NCBI GenBank assembly: GCA_018819665.1
Contig: JAHJOY010000075.1
Span: forward strand, 1-14,309
Length of the DNA stretch: 14,309 bases
Reading direction: 5' to 3'
Origin: a bacterium
GTDB taxonomy: Bacteria; Atribacterota; Phoenicimicrobiia; Phoenicimicrobiales; Phoenicimicrobiaceae
In this document: piece by piece, positions 5,894 to 13,043 of the stretch
Position numbering within the stretch: the stretch's first letter is position 1
How the letters are laid out: every line of letters begins with the position of its first letter
Position numbers and translations under genes: made by a program
The notes under the pieces: model-generated
What the model was told of the DNA's origin: nothing
The model's database searches: none
What the model saw: the letters and a program-made list of their open reading frames with translations, nothing else

Positions 5894-7622
5894 TTAGCTT
5901 TTATATAATTTATAATTATTCCTTCCCTGTTCTTTAGCCTGATACATAGCGATATCAGCATTTTTTATCAGGGTCTCACTATTTTCACCATCCTCAGGAT
6001 AAATTACAATCCCTATACTGGTGGTAATATGGATTTTTTGGTGGTCTATTTTAAAGGTACTCTTGAAGGAATCGATAATCTTCCGGGCAATTTTAGTGGC
6101 ATCTTCTATCTGAGAAATCTCCGGAAGTAAGAGTAGGAATTCATCTCCTCCCATACGAGCTATGGTATCACTCTTACGGAGAAGGTTTTTCATCCGTTTA
6201 CTGACTTCCTTTAATAACTGATCCCCTGCCATATGACCCATTGTATCATTTACCTCTTTGAATCTATCCAGGTCAAATAACATTATCGCTAATTTCTTTT
6301 TGTTTCGCTTAGCTTGCGTTATAGCCAGAGTAAGTCGGTCATCAAATAAGGTTCGGTTGGGAAAGCCGGTGAGGATATCATGAGTAGCCAGGTAGGTGAG
6401 TTCTTTTTCTGTCTGCTTATGTTCGGAAATATCTCTTGCTATTCCCAGCTTTAAGATTATTCCATCTTTATTCTTAATAGGAGAATCTATTATTTCAAAG
6501 GTACCTCGCCATTTGGGGAAATAGTATTCCCATTTTACTGTTTCGCCTTTCTGGATTTCCTTAAATTTATCCCAGGGACAGGGGGATTTTCTATTAAAAA
6601 AGACCTTATAGCAGATTTTGCCGATCTGATTACCAAACTTCTCTATCATAGATTTATTCATAAATTCAATTTTAAAATCCTTATCTATGATATAACAGTA
6701 GTCAGACATAGTATTGAGAATTGATTTTAGTTTCTCCTCGGATTGTTTTAGAGTTTCTTCCTCTTGTTTACGTTTGGTGATATCTATAAATGTTCCTACC
6801 ATTCCCTTTACTTGACCATTGATTATAATGTTAGAACCAGATATAGCCACTGGAAATAAAGTTCCATCTTTCTTTTTTCTAATGGTCTCATAGTTAATAT
6901 ATCCTTTAGATAAGGCTATTTTGTCTATTTTTTTCCTTCTTCTATCTTGTCAGGAGGATGGATCATCCCATCATTAATATTTCTACCTTTAACCTCTTCT
7001 AAGGTATAACCGAAAAGCTCGGTAAAGCGGGGGTTTACACCTAAGATATTACCTTTTTCGTCTGCGTAGACTAAGGCCTCGGGGGCACCTCTGAATAGGC
7101 TGGCAAATTCTTGTTGGGGCTTTTACGTAAATTTTCTTCGGCCTGCGTGCGTTCAGTGATATCATCATAAACTGCCACAATCTCACCTGAGGGCAGCTTA
7201 TAGACGTAGTTCTCTCTCCAACCTGTGATCCTTTGGTCTTGGTAAAAGGAGATAGGATGGTATTGGGGCTTCCCGGTTTTGTATACCTCTTGAAAGACTT
7301 TGAAAAGGCCAAAATCTTTCACTCCAGGGAATACCTTAAGGACACTTTTACCTATGGTATCTTTCTTTTTTATTTTGTCAATCTTCTCTGCAGCTCGGTT
7401 AAAATCTTTGAATATAAAATCTCTACCATTATCTTTTGCCTCATATACTGCTCCTCCACTGCTCATATGGTCAAAAAGTCCCCTGAACCTTTTCTCGTTT
7501 TCCAGAAGGCTTTTCTCTGTTATTTTACTTTTATTTTTCATTTCTTCTAATTCAGTAATTTTTTGGCGTAATTCTACCAATTCAGTGATGAGCTTTTCTT
7601 TCGTTTTGTCTTTATCTTTCAT
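5894..7622 (-). pseudogene. PAS-PAS-PAS-GGDEF diguanylate cyclase gene broken by two frameshifts
   Basis: Rejoined, the product of about 575 residues would synthesise cyclic di-GMP. The first reading frame (7622-7071) gives a coiled coil (MKDKDKTKEKL...), one PAS and the start of a second. The last frame (up to 6850) gives the end of that PAS, a third PAS with a CYKVFF...SPCPWD segment, and a GGDEF domain with intact RMGGDEF and an upstream RKSD inhibitory (I) site five residues before it. Between them the frame 'QQEFASLFRGAPEALVYADE' continues the PAS but is joined to neither side. Break 1 is GGGG at 7116-7119, where the paralogue has GG (4820s), a 2-base gain. Break 2 is a run of seven T at 6928-6934, one base short for continuity. 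AGGAG supports ATG 7622. Sequencing error in homopolymers is a real alternative. Confidence 0.8.
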
Positions 7623-7685
7623 TATTGCTCAACTCCTGAAATAAAATAATCAATTTGTGATTACCAAGCTAATTAGTTGTCAAGA

Positions 7686-7786
7686 CAAATAAGTTTGCAG
7701 GCAATCTAATGACGGGTTTGATAAATCAAACCCCTACTTTATTAAAGAATTGCTTCTGGTTTCATTTTAGATCATTCTGAATACAG
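7686..7786. repeat. Duplicated intergenic sequence, copy 2
   Basis: This is the partner of 5766-5875, located between the stand-alone HD-GYP gene and the PAS-GGDEF gene. It contains the better preserved family B hairpin and runs directly into family A REP copy 3. Shared words with copy 1 include GCAATCTAAT and TTTCATTTTAGAT. Confidence 0.65.
7714..7737 (-). repeat. REP-like hairpin, family B copy 2
   Basis: GGGTTTGA and TCAAACCC form a perfect 8-bp stem around TAAA (7714-7733, 20 nt). CTAC follows at 7734-7737, so on the minus strand GTAG immediately precedes the hairpin. It has the same 20-nt length and GTAG placement as family A with an unrelated stem. No T-run follows on the minus strand. 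Confidence 0.6.
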
Positions 7787-7807
7787 TACGGCACGCCATG
7801 CTGCTAC
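7784..7807 (-). repeat. REP element, family A copy 3; supplies the stop of the small HD-GYP gene
   Basis: GTAG (7807-7804) is followed by CAGCATGGC-GT-GCCGTACTG (7803-7784), the most diverged of the four copies, with two arm positions that no longer pair as in copy 1. The TAG of GTAG is the stop codon of the gene at 7804-8520. Confidence 0.8.
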
Positions 7808-8520
7808 AATTTAAAACTAAAACCCTTTTCTTTAAAGAGTTTAATGCAAGTATCTACCACTTCCGGGTCAAAAAGAATATTTTTATTTTCGGCAATTTCA
7901 GCTAAAGCTTCATCAATACTAAGAGCAGGCCGGTAGGATTTATAAGAAGACATTGCCTCAACCACATTTGCTACCCCTAATATTTTTGCCTCAATACAAA
8001 TTTCATCACCTTTTAATCCTCTCGGATAACCTGAACCATCTATCTTTTCCTGATGCTGAAGGACAATTTCTGCAATAGGCCAGGGAAAATCTACTTTTCT
8101 TAATATATCGTAACCTACCTTGGGATAATTTTTAATTAAATTAAATTCTACTTCCACTAATTTACTCGGCTTACTTACGATTTCAGTGGGTAAATTAACC
8201 TTTCCAATATCATGAACCAAGGAAGCAATTTTGATTCCCTCAATCTTATCCTGAGGAAGTTTCATTTCCTGGGCTATAACAGTAGCAAGTTTGGAGACTC
8301 TTTGCTGGTGCCCTGTGGAGTAGGGATCTCTTATTTCAACTACTTTGGTAATAATATTGGCAGTACCTTCTATAATCTTTTGTAATTTTATATGAGTTTG
8401 CTTAAGTTTTTTATCCACCTGGTTATACTTAAGTTTTACTTCTTCTAAGTCAGCAACCTTTTCACACATTTTTTGCATTTCTTTAATAAGCTGGTCTTTT
8501 GTCTTTTCCTCGTCTTTCAT
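7804..8520 (-). CDS. Stand-alone HD-GYP protein with lost metal ligands, probably inactive or a c-di-GMP sensor
   Basis: The 238-residue protein has an N-terminal coiled coil (1-50, MKDEEKTKDQLIKE) and an HD-GYP domain (about 52-225), and lacks the PAS domains of its neighbour. It aligns end to end with the HD-GYP part of the 3860-5713 product. His71 and the HD pair (103-104 in VHDIGK) remain, as does GYP (164-166). However, three predicted metal ligands are changed: His to Tyr132 (NYP for NHP), the second His of HHE to Gln157 (HQE), and Asp to Asn185 (VANV for VADV). HRPYRP has also become YKSYRP. From what is known of the HD-GYP di-iron site, I infer weak or no phosphodiesterase activity. 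ATG 8520 has a G-rich GGGGTG ribosome site 11 bases upstream. The frame itself is intact. Confidence 0.85.
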   Translation of the reverse strand: MKDEEKTKDQLIKEMQKMCEKVADLEEVKLKYNQVDKKLKQTHIKLQKIIEGTANIITKVVEIRDPYSTGHQQRVSKLATVIAQEMKLPQDKIEGIKIASLVHDIGKVNLPTEIVSKPSKLVEVEFNLIKNYPKVGYDILRKVDFPWPIAEIVLQHQEKIDGSGYPRGLKGDEICIEAKILGVANVVEAMSSYKSYRPALSIDEALAEIAENKNILFDPEVVDTCIKLFKEKGFSFKL

Positions 8521-8684
8521 TTTTAAAATTACACCCCCCGTAAAAATCGATATTTATTAATTTTTATTCAGATATTCAAAAAAACATGATTTTTATAATG
8601 TGAATATTGCTAAAATATTTATCCTTTACTTTATTAATATTCTACATTATTTTAAAAAATCCTCTTTTTTATGTGTAGCACATT

Positions 8685-8708
8685 CAGCACGGCACGCCGT
8701 GGTGCTAC
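8685..8708 (-). repeat. REP element, family A copy 4; supplies the stop of the carboxypeptidase gene
   Basis: GTAG (8708-8705) is followed by CACCACGGC-GT-GCCGTGCTG (8704-8685), identical in the hairpin to copy 2. The TAG is the stop codon of the PBP4-type gene. An additional outer inverted repeat, TGTAGCAC (8674-8681) and GTGCTACA (8702-8709), can extend the stem, leaving only a six-base bulge on one side. Confidence 0.85.
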
Positions 8709-9913
8709 AAATTTTCGTAGATGTATTCTATTATTCTATTTTCAAAAATTTTGGGGTCGTTCTCTTCTTCTATAAATATAAAATTATTCTCCATAAGGCA
8801 AAAGACTATCCATCTCTTATTTTTGGTCTGTAAAATACCAGCCAGTGCTGAGGTCGAAGATAAGGTCCCGGTCTTACCCCATACCTGAAAAGGTCGACGT
8901 TCTTTTAAAGTCCCTTTTTCCTTGGTACTGGCAAAATAATCCAGTATCTTAAAGTCGTATTTCTGGTAAAGGTAAGTAATTGCTTTAACCAGATGAGCAG
9001 GGGTCGTAAGATTATATTCAGATAGACCACAGCCGTCCACAAGAATGTAATCTTTTCCCCATTTTAAACCCAGGGATGTATCAATAACTTCTTCTAAAGA
9101 GGCAATAGCCCGAGCAATAGTGGAGACTTCATCAGGATTACCCTCCGAAGCCAGAGTACGAAAAATATTTTCAGCACTCTGATTATCACTCTTTTTCATC
9201 ATATAAGCCAGTATTTTATCCATGGTATCAGAATAATAAATATACTTTACCCGTAGATTCTCCTTGGTTTTTCCAATCCGGATATTCCCTTCTATCTTAA
9301 CTCCTTTTTTGGATAGCTCCTGAGAAAAAATATTTCCCCAAAGAAGAGGCATAGTATTAAGATAAGAATTTTGTTTTTCCTTGACTTTATATCCCATTAC
9401 AGTTAATGCTCCAATCAGAGGGTTTTTATCATCCCACATCCATCCCCTTCCTAAAAACTCTTCGGGCAAGAACTTTGAATTATCCAACACAATATCTCCA
9501 GAGATATGTCTGATACCGAACTTTTGTACCAGATCATCTGCTATCTTTCTGATAACTTCCGGGGATTGAGTGGGGTCTCCACTGCCTACTACATATAAGT
9601 CTCCGTTTATCTCTCCGGGAACAGTGCTGGAAAAGTAGAAGGAAGTCTGATAAACATACTCCTCACCTAAGATTTCCAGAGCGGAAAGCAGGGTAAATAT
9701 TTTAGCAAGAGATGCCGGGGTGAAAAGTTTATCTTCATTATGGGAAAATAGTATTTCTTGAGTGTTCAGGTCTTTTATCAAGATTCCCGAAAATCCTGGA
9801 AACTGATTTATCTCTTCCCGGATATCTGTGCCGGCACCGGCTACACAAATTAAAAGAGAAGTGAATATCAAAAGGAATGATAAAAAAATAATTATCTTAC
9901 ATCTTAACTTCAA
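8705..9913 (-). CDS. dacB: D-alanyl-D-alanine carboxypeptidase/endopeptidase, PBP4 type (peptidase S13)
   Basis: This penicillin-binding protein trims D-Ala from peptidoglycan peptides or cuts 4-3 cross-links outside the membrane. It has 402 residues, slightly under the length of E. coli DacB. An N-terminal hydrophobic signal (about 5-25, IIIFLSFLLIFTSLLICVAG) marks export. The active-site motifs are in order: S68-L-A-K71 (SxxK, in TPASLAK), S242-D-N244 (SxN), and K347-T-G349. 'GDLYVVGSGDPT' (104-115) is typical of the S13 family. The start is TTG at 9913 with AAGGA seven to eight bases before it. The TAG stop lies in a REP element. With the lytic transglycosylase it forms the window's cell-wall set, although the two genes are not adjacent. 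Confidence 0.93.
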   Translation of the reverse strand: MKLRCKIIIFLSFLLIFTSLLICVAGAGTDIREEINQFPGFSGILIKDLNTQEILFSHNEDKLFTPASLAKIFTLLSALEILGEEYVYQTSFYFSSTVPGEINGDLYVVGSGDPTQSPEVIRKIADDLVQKFGIRHISGDIVLDNSKFLPEEFLGRGWMWDDKNPLIGALTVMGYKVKEKQNSYLNTMPLLWGNIFSQELSKKGVKIEGNIRIGKTKENLRVKYIYYSDTMDKILAYMMKKSDNQSAENIFRTLASEGNPDEVSTIARAIASLEEVIDTSLGLKWGKDYILVDGCGLSEYNLTTPAHLVKAITYLYQKYDFKILDYFASTKEKGTLKERRPFQVWGKTGTLSSTSALAGILQTKNKRWIVFCLMENNFIFIEEENDPKIFENRIIEYIYENL

Positions 9914-9990
9914 AATCTGTTCCTTTCCGGTTTTCTTAACACTGGTTTTTCTTATATCTATTCTTTTTAATCTTTTATAGAATCTTCCGA

Positions 9991-10113
9991 TTATTTCCTC
10001 TTTTTGTTCTTTTCTTTATACATATTCTCATCAGTAATGCTGACTAATTCATTGATAGATTTAAATTGTTCTTTGTTCTTGTATCTTGGATATAGATTTA
10101 TTTTAATTGGTTC
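9991..10113 (-). pseudogene. Remnant tail of a GGDEF (diguanylate cyclase) gene
   Basis: Directly after the TAA of the CDF transporter, and in the same frame, 40 further codons are open. Residues such as INLYPRYKNKEQFKSI and NELVSITDENMYKEKNKKRK match the end of a GGDEF domain (pattern YP.D......LI..AD..MY..K), as seen in the in-window GGDEF copy (VIYPEDGENSETLIKNADIA then MYQAKEQGRN). The GGDEF motif and the rest of the domain are absent. There is no start codon of its own before the Met near the end. I infer a leftover from a deletion or rearrangement that placed the transporter gene against it. Identity rests on a short match. Confidence 0.45.
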
Positions 10114-11043
10114 TTATTTTTCCTTATAATAAGTTGGTTCTATATGGATAGTAGTCTCAATATTCATTTCTTTTTTTATCTTCTTTTCTAATTTTTCCGT
10201 AATCCTGTGGGCATCTTCCAATCTCATATCTACTGGTAACCTGATATGAAAGGTTAATTCTCTATTGTCACCATATTTGTGAGAGTGGAGGTGATGTAAT
10301 TTAACATCATGAGATACACTATTAGCTACAATTTTTCTAATCTCTGCTTCAAGATCCTCTGACGGTTCTTCACCGATCAAGATACTGATTGATTCTTTTA
10401 AAATGATGTAGGTGGTATAAAAGATGACCAAAGATACTATAATCCCCATAATGCTGTCCACCCACCAGAAATATCCTCCCATAAAGATTCCGACTAAAAC
10501 CATAAGAGACACCAGACTATCACTTCTATGGTGCCAGCCATCTGCTATAAGTGATTGAGAATTAATTTTTTCCCCAGCGCGCATAGAAAACTGAGCCAAT
10601 CCTTCTTTTACTATCACCGAAATTACAAATACTATTACGGCTAAATTTCCGTAAGAGGCAGATTGATGATTTATAAATCTCTGAATCGAGGCAATTAAAA
10701 AATTTACACCTACCACGGCTAATAATGTGCCAATAATAACAGAACTAATTATTTCTGCCCGACCGTGACCGTAGGGGTGTTTTTTATCGGCAGGCTTGGA
10801 TGAAACTTTGAAACCTATAATCACCACCAGGGAAGTAAACGAGTCAGACAATGTATGCCAGGCATCGGCAATTATAGCTATGGAAAAAGTCTTAATTCCC
10901 ACCCAGTATTTTAAACCAAAAAGGAGGTTATTCAGGATGATTGATATTGTTCCCTCTAAGTATCCGATAAAGATTTTATATTTTTTTGATATTTGTTTTT
11001 TCGGTTTAATTTTCATTTTTTTCTTATACCCACTCGGTAACAT
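10114..11043 (-). CDS. Cation diffusion facilitator, probable zinc exporter
   Basis: This inner-membrane antiporter moves divalent metal out of the cytoplasm in exchange for protons. The 309-residue product shows six membrane segments between about residues 28 and 222 and a C-terminal cytoplasmic ferredoxin-like domain (about 228-305) rich in His. The transport-site pairs are H63-TLS-D67 in the second helix and H171-HRS-D175 in the fifth. Two His and two Asp is the zinc/cadmium pattern; iron and manganese members usually have Asp in place of the first His. KKHPYGHGRAEI (87-98) is the conserved loop after helix 2. ATG 11043 overlaps the phosphatase end by 20 bases; Met10 (11016), just past that stop, is an equally likely start. 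Translational coupling is plausible. The cognate metal is inferred from motif only. Confidence 0.9.
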   Translation of the reverse strand: MLPSGYKKKMKIKPKKQISKKYKIFIGYLEGTISIILNNLLFGLKYWVGIKTFSIAIIADAWHTLSDSFTSLVVIIGFKVSSKPADKKHPYGHGRAEIISSVIIGTLLAVVGVNFLIASIQRFINHQSASYGNLAVIVFVISVIVKEGLAQFSMRAGEKINSQSLIADGWHHRSDSLVSLMVLVGIFMGGYFWWVDSIMGIIVSLVIFYTTYIILKESISILIGEEPSEDLEAEIRKIVANSVSHDVKLHHLHSHKYGDNRELTFHIRLPVDMRLEDAHRITEKLEKKIKKEMNIETTIHIEPTYYKEK

Positions 11044-11674
11044 ATTCTTTTAAATGCTTAGTCTGATTCAATTGTATCAGACAATATCCTCTTTCTTTTT
11101 TATGAGAAAGAAGACTGTAAGAAGCGGTATCTAAATGAATCTTCCAAAAATAAGGTGAGGTAATATTCAGACAGGCAGCGATAAGAGGTTTAAGTACTGC
11201 CCGGTGGGTAACTACTGCTAAAGTCCCTCCATCATGCTTGGAAACTAAGTTATCCAGACAGGCCTTAGCCCTCTTCTGCACATCATAAAGAGTCTCCATA
11301 TCCTTCACCTTGAGTTTTTCCGGATTATTCACCCAGAGCTCCCATTCCTTCGGGTATTCCTGGGCAATTTCTTTTTTAAGGCGCCCTTCCCAGCTTCCCA
11401 ATTCGATATTGTTAAATCGTTCTTTTATCTTAACTTCCACCATACATTGTCGGCTAATCGCTTCAGCTGTCTGCCTGGCCCGGGATAAAGGACTGGTATA
11501 AATATATTTAATAGGAAAACTTTTCAGCTCTTGCGCTAAATCCTGTGCTTGAACAAGACCTCTCTTATTTAAAGGAAAATCTGTCCTTCCTCTGAATACC
11601 CCCTTAACATTCCCTTCACATTCTCCGTGTCTTACTAAGATAATTAGTGTTCCCTTAAAATTTTTATCTATCAA
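11024..11674 (-). CDS. Histidine phosphatase family protein (phosphoglycerate mutase-like)
   Basis: The enzyme removes phosphate through a phospho-histidine intermediate. From the chosen start it has 216 residues. LVRHGECEGN holds the catalytic RHG (residues 15-17). TSPLSRARQTAEAI, IELGSWEG and the second His in VVTHRAV (157) complete the active-site pattern of the branch-1 family, which includes CobC/alpha-ribazole phosphatases and GpmB-like proteins. The substrate cannot be read from sequence, and no cobalamin genes are nearby. The frame opens with TTG at 11698, but that start would translate the AGGAGG ribosome site itself (11693-11688), so I place the start at TTG 11674, 13 bases after it. 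It ends within or just before the CDF gene, suggesting an operon of these two. No signal peptide, so probably cytoplasmic. Confidence 0.85.
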   Translation of the reverse strand: MIDKNFKGTLIILVRHGECEGNVKGVFRGRTDFPLNKRGLVQAQDLAQELKSFPIKYIYTSPLSRARQTAEAISRQCMVEVKIKERFNNIELGSWEGRLKKEIAQEYPKEWELWVNNPEKLKVKDMETLYDVQKRAKACLDNLVSKHDGGTLAVVTHRAVLKPLIAACLNITSPYFWKIHLDTASYSLLSHKKERGYCLIQLNQTKHLKEYVTEWV

Positions 11675-11714
11675 TACTTTTTTAATACCTCCTGTCAAAA
11701 CTTTGTTAGGGGAC

Positions 11715-11749
11715 GGTCCTTTGGCAGGTTTTTAACCTATCAAAGGACC
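11715..11749. repeat. Long hairpin between the DUF362 and phosphatase genes
   Basis: GGTCCTTTG (11715-11723) pairs perfectly with CAAAGGACC (11741-11749). Inside, AGGTT pairs with AACCT around TTT, so the stem is nearly continuous apart from one C-A mismatch. On the plus strand ATTTATTTTT follows, like an intrinsic terminator, but both flanking genes are on the minus strand, where GTCCCC follows instead of a T-run. It could block antisense transcription, protect an mRNA end or be another dispersed palindrome. No GTAG or CTAC adjoins it. Confidence 0.55.
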
Positions 11750-11774
11750 ATTTATTTTTCCATCCTGTTTTATT

Positions 11775-12890
11775 TTATTTAACTACGATTAAATCATAAT
11801 TCTGTGTGCCCAGACCTATCTTTTCCGCATAATTCAGACCGATTTTCCAATCAGTATCAATATGAACATGTCCGAATTTATCTTCCCCGGAATGAAAATT
11901 TTTCTCCTCTAAAATACTCCCCCTTATCATAGGAGCTTTATTTACCAAGTCCACACAGGCTCTATCTAAGGCAACAGGGTCAAAAGAAGCAGCCATTCCG
12001 ATATCCGGGACTATAGCCATATCATTATAATTCCAGCAATCACAATAAGGGGAGACATCCATAATAAAACTGATATGAAAATGAGGCTTGTCTTTTAATA
12101 CTGCATAAGTATATTCTGCAATCTTTTCCTGAACATTTCCTCCCGATTCATCAGAACCTACTACAGCAGCACTATACTGGCATACTGCTACACACTGGCC
12201 ACAACCGATACATTTTTGATAATCAATTTCCGCCTTTTTATTTTCATTAAAATGAATGGCTTCCTGGGAGCAGCTTTTAATGCACTGGCCGCAGCCAACG
12301 CAATTCTTAAGCTTTATTTTGGGTTTAGAATTAGAATGCATCTCCATTTTGCCAGCCCGGGAACCACTGCCCATACCCAAATTTTTCAGGGCACCTCCGA
12401 AGCCAGTCATTTCATGTCCCTTAAAATGAGTCAGAGAAATGATAATATCAGCATCGGCAATTGCTGCAGCTATCTTGGGTGCTCTACAATGTTTTTTATT
12501 GATAGTAATTTCCCGGTATTCAGTTCCCTTCAGGCCATCAGCGATAATAACATCACACCCTACGGCGATCCGATTAAATCCGTTTACCATAGCCGTATTT
12601 AAATGGTCTACAGCATTAGCCCTCTTGCCATAATAAAGGGTATTGGCATCAGTTAAAAATGGCCTTCCCTCTAATTCCTTAATTAATTTTACTATACAGG
12701 CTGCATAATTGGGCCGAATATAAGAAAGATTTCCCGGTTCCCCAAAATGAATTTTTAGGGCTGCGAACTTATCCTTAAAATCAATCTCTTTAATCCCGGC
12801 TTCTAAAACTAATTTCTTTAATTTATCCAATAAATTCTTTCCCGGCTTCGCCCTTAAATCTGTAAAATAAACCTTTGCCCTATTCACCAT
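11775..12890 (-). CDS. DUF362 domain protein with two 4Fe-4S clusters
   Basis: This is a 371-residue cytoplasmic protein of the DUF362 family, whose reaction is not established. The N-terminal DUF362 part contains ALKIHFGEPGN, FLTDANTLYYGKR, ISLTHFKGHEMTGFGGALKN and GMGSGSRAGK. Residues 197-237 hold two CxxCxxCxxxC ferredoxin motifs, CVGCGQCIKSC and CIGCGQCVAVC, each expected to bind one 4Fe-4S cluster. A further close pair, C283 and C285 in YCDCWNY, lies in the C-terminal half. It probably serves in electron transfer or as a redox-linked accessory protein. ATG 12890 is chosen because AGGAGG stands five bases before it; the longer frame from ATG 12911 would encode that ribosome site. It is apparently a single gene, with 153 bases to the oxidoreductase upstream and the long hairpin downstream. 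Confidence 0.88.
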   Translation of the reverse strand: MVNRAKVYFTDLRAKPGKNLLDKLKKLVLEAGIKEIDFKDKFAALKIHFGEPGNLSYIRPNYAACIVKLIKELEGRPFLTDANTLYYGKRANAVDHLNTAMVNGFNRIAVGCDVIIADGLKGTEYREITINKKHCRAPKIAAAIADADIIISLTHFKGHEMTGFGGALKNLGMGSGSRAGKMEMHSNSKPKIKLKNCVGCGQCIKSCSQEAIHFNENKKAEIDYQKCIGCGQCVAVCQYSAAVVGSDESGGNVQEKIAEYTYAVLKDKPHFHISFIMDVSPYCDCWNYNDMAIVPDIGMAASFDPVALDRACVDLVNKAPMIRGSILEEKNFHSGEDKFGHVHIDTDWKIGLNYAEKIGLGTQNYDLIVVK

Positions 12891-13043
12891 GTCTACCTCC
12901 TGCTCCTTCAAATAATTAAAGATAAATTTTTTATCATTTTAATCAATTAAAGCTATCAAAGCAAATTATTTGTTTGCTAAAAAGTTAATCTTTAAATAAA
13001 TTATTTTGTATCAAAGAACAAAGCCCCTGTTTTACTGGTTAAA

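Noticed and set aside
7049..7312. Minus-strand frame of 87 codons across the broken PAS-GGDEF gene
   Set aside because: It is an out-of-frame reading of the first PAS region; the protein homology is in the other two frames.
7678..7683. Perfect TTGACA on the minus strand upstream of the PAS-GGDEF gene
   Set aside because: No acceptable -10 box lies 15-19 bases downstream.
12958..12977. Possible terminator hairpin AGCAAA..TTTGCT after the oxidoreductase gene
   Set aside because: The stem is short and AT-rich and no T-run follows on the minus strand.
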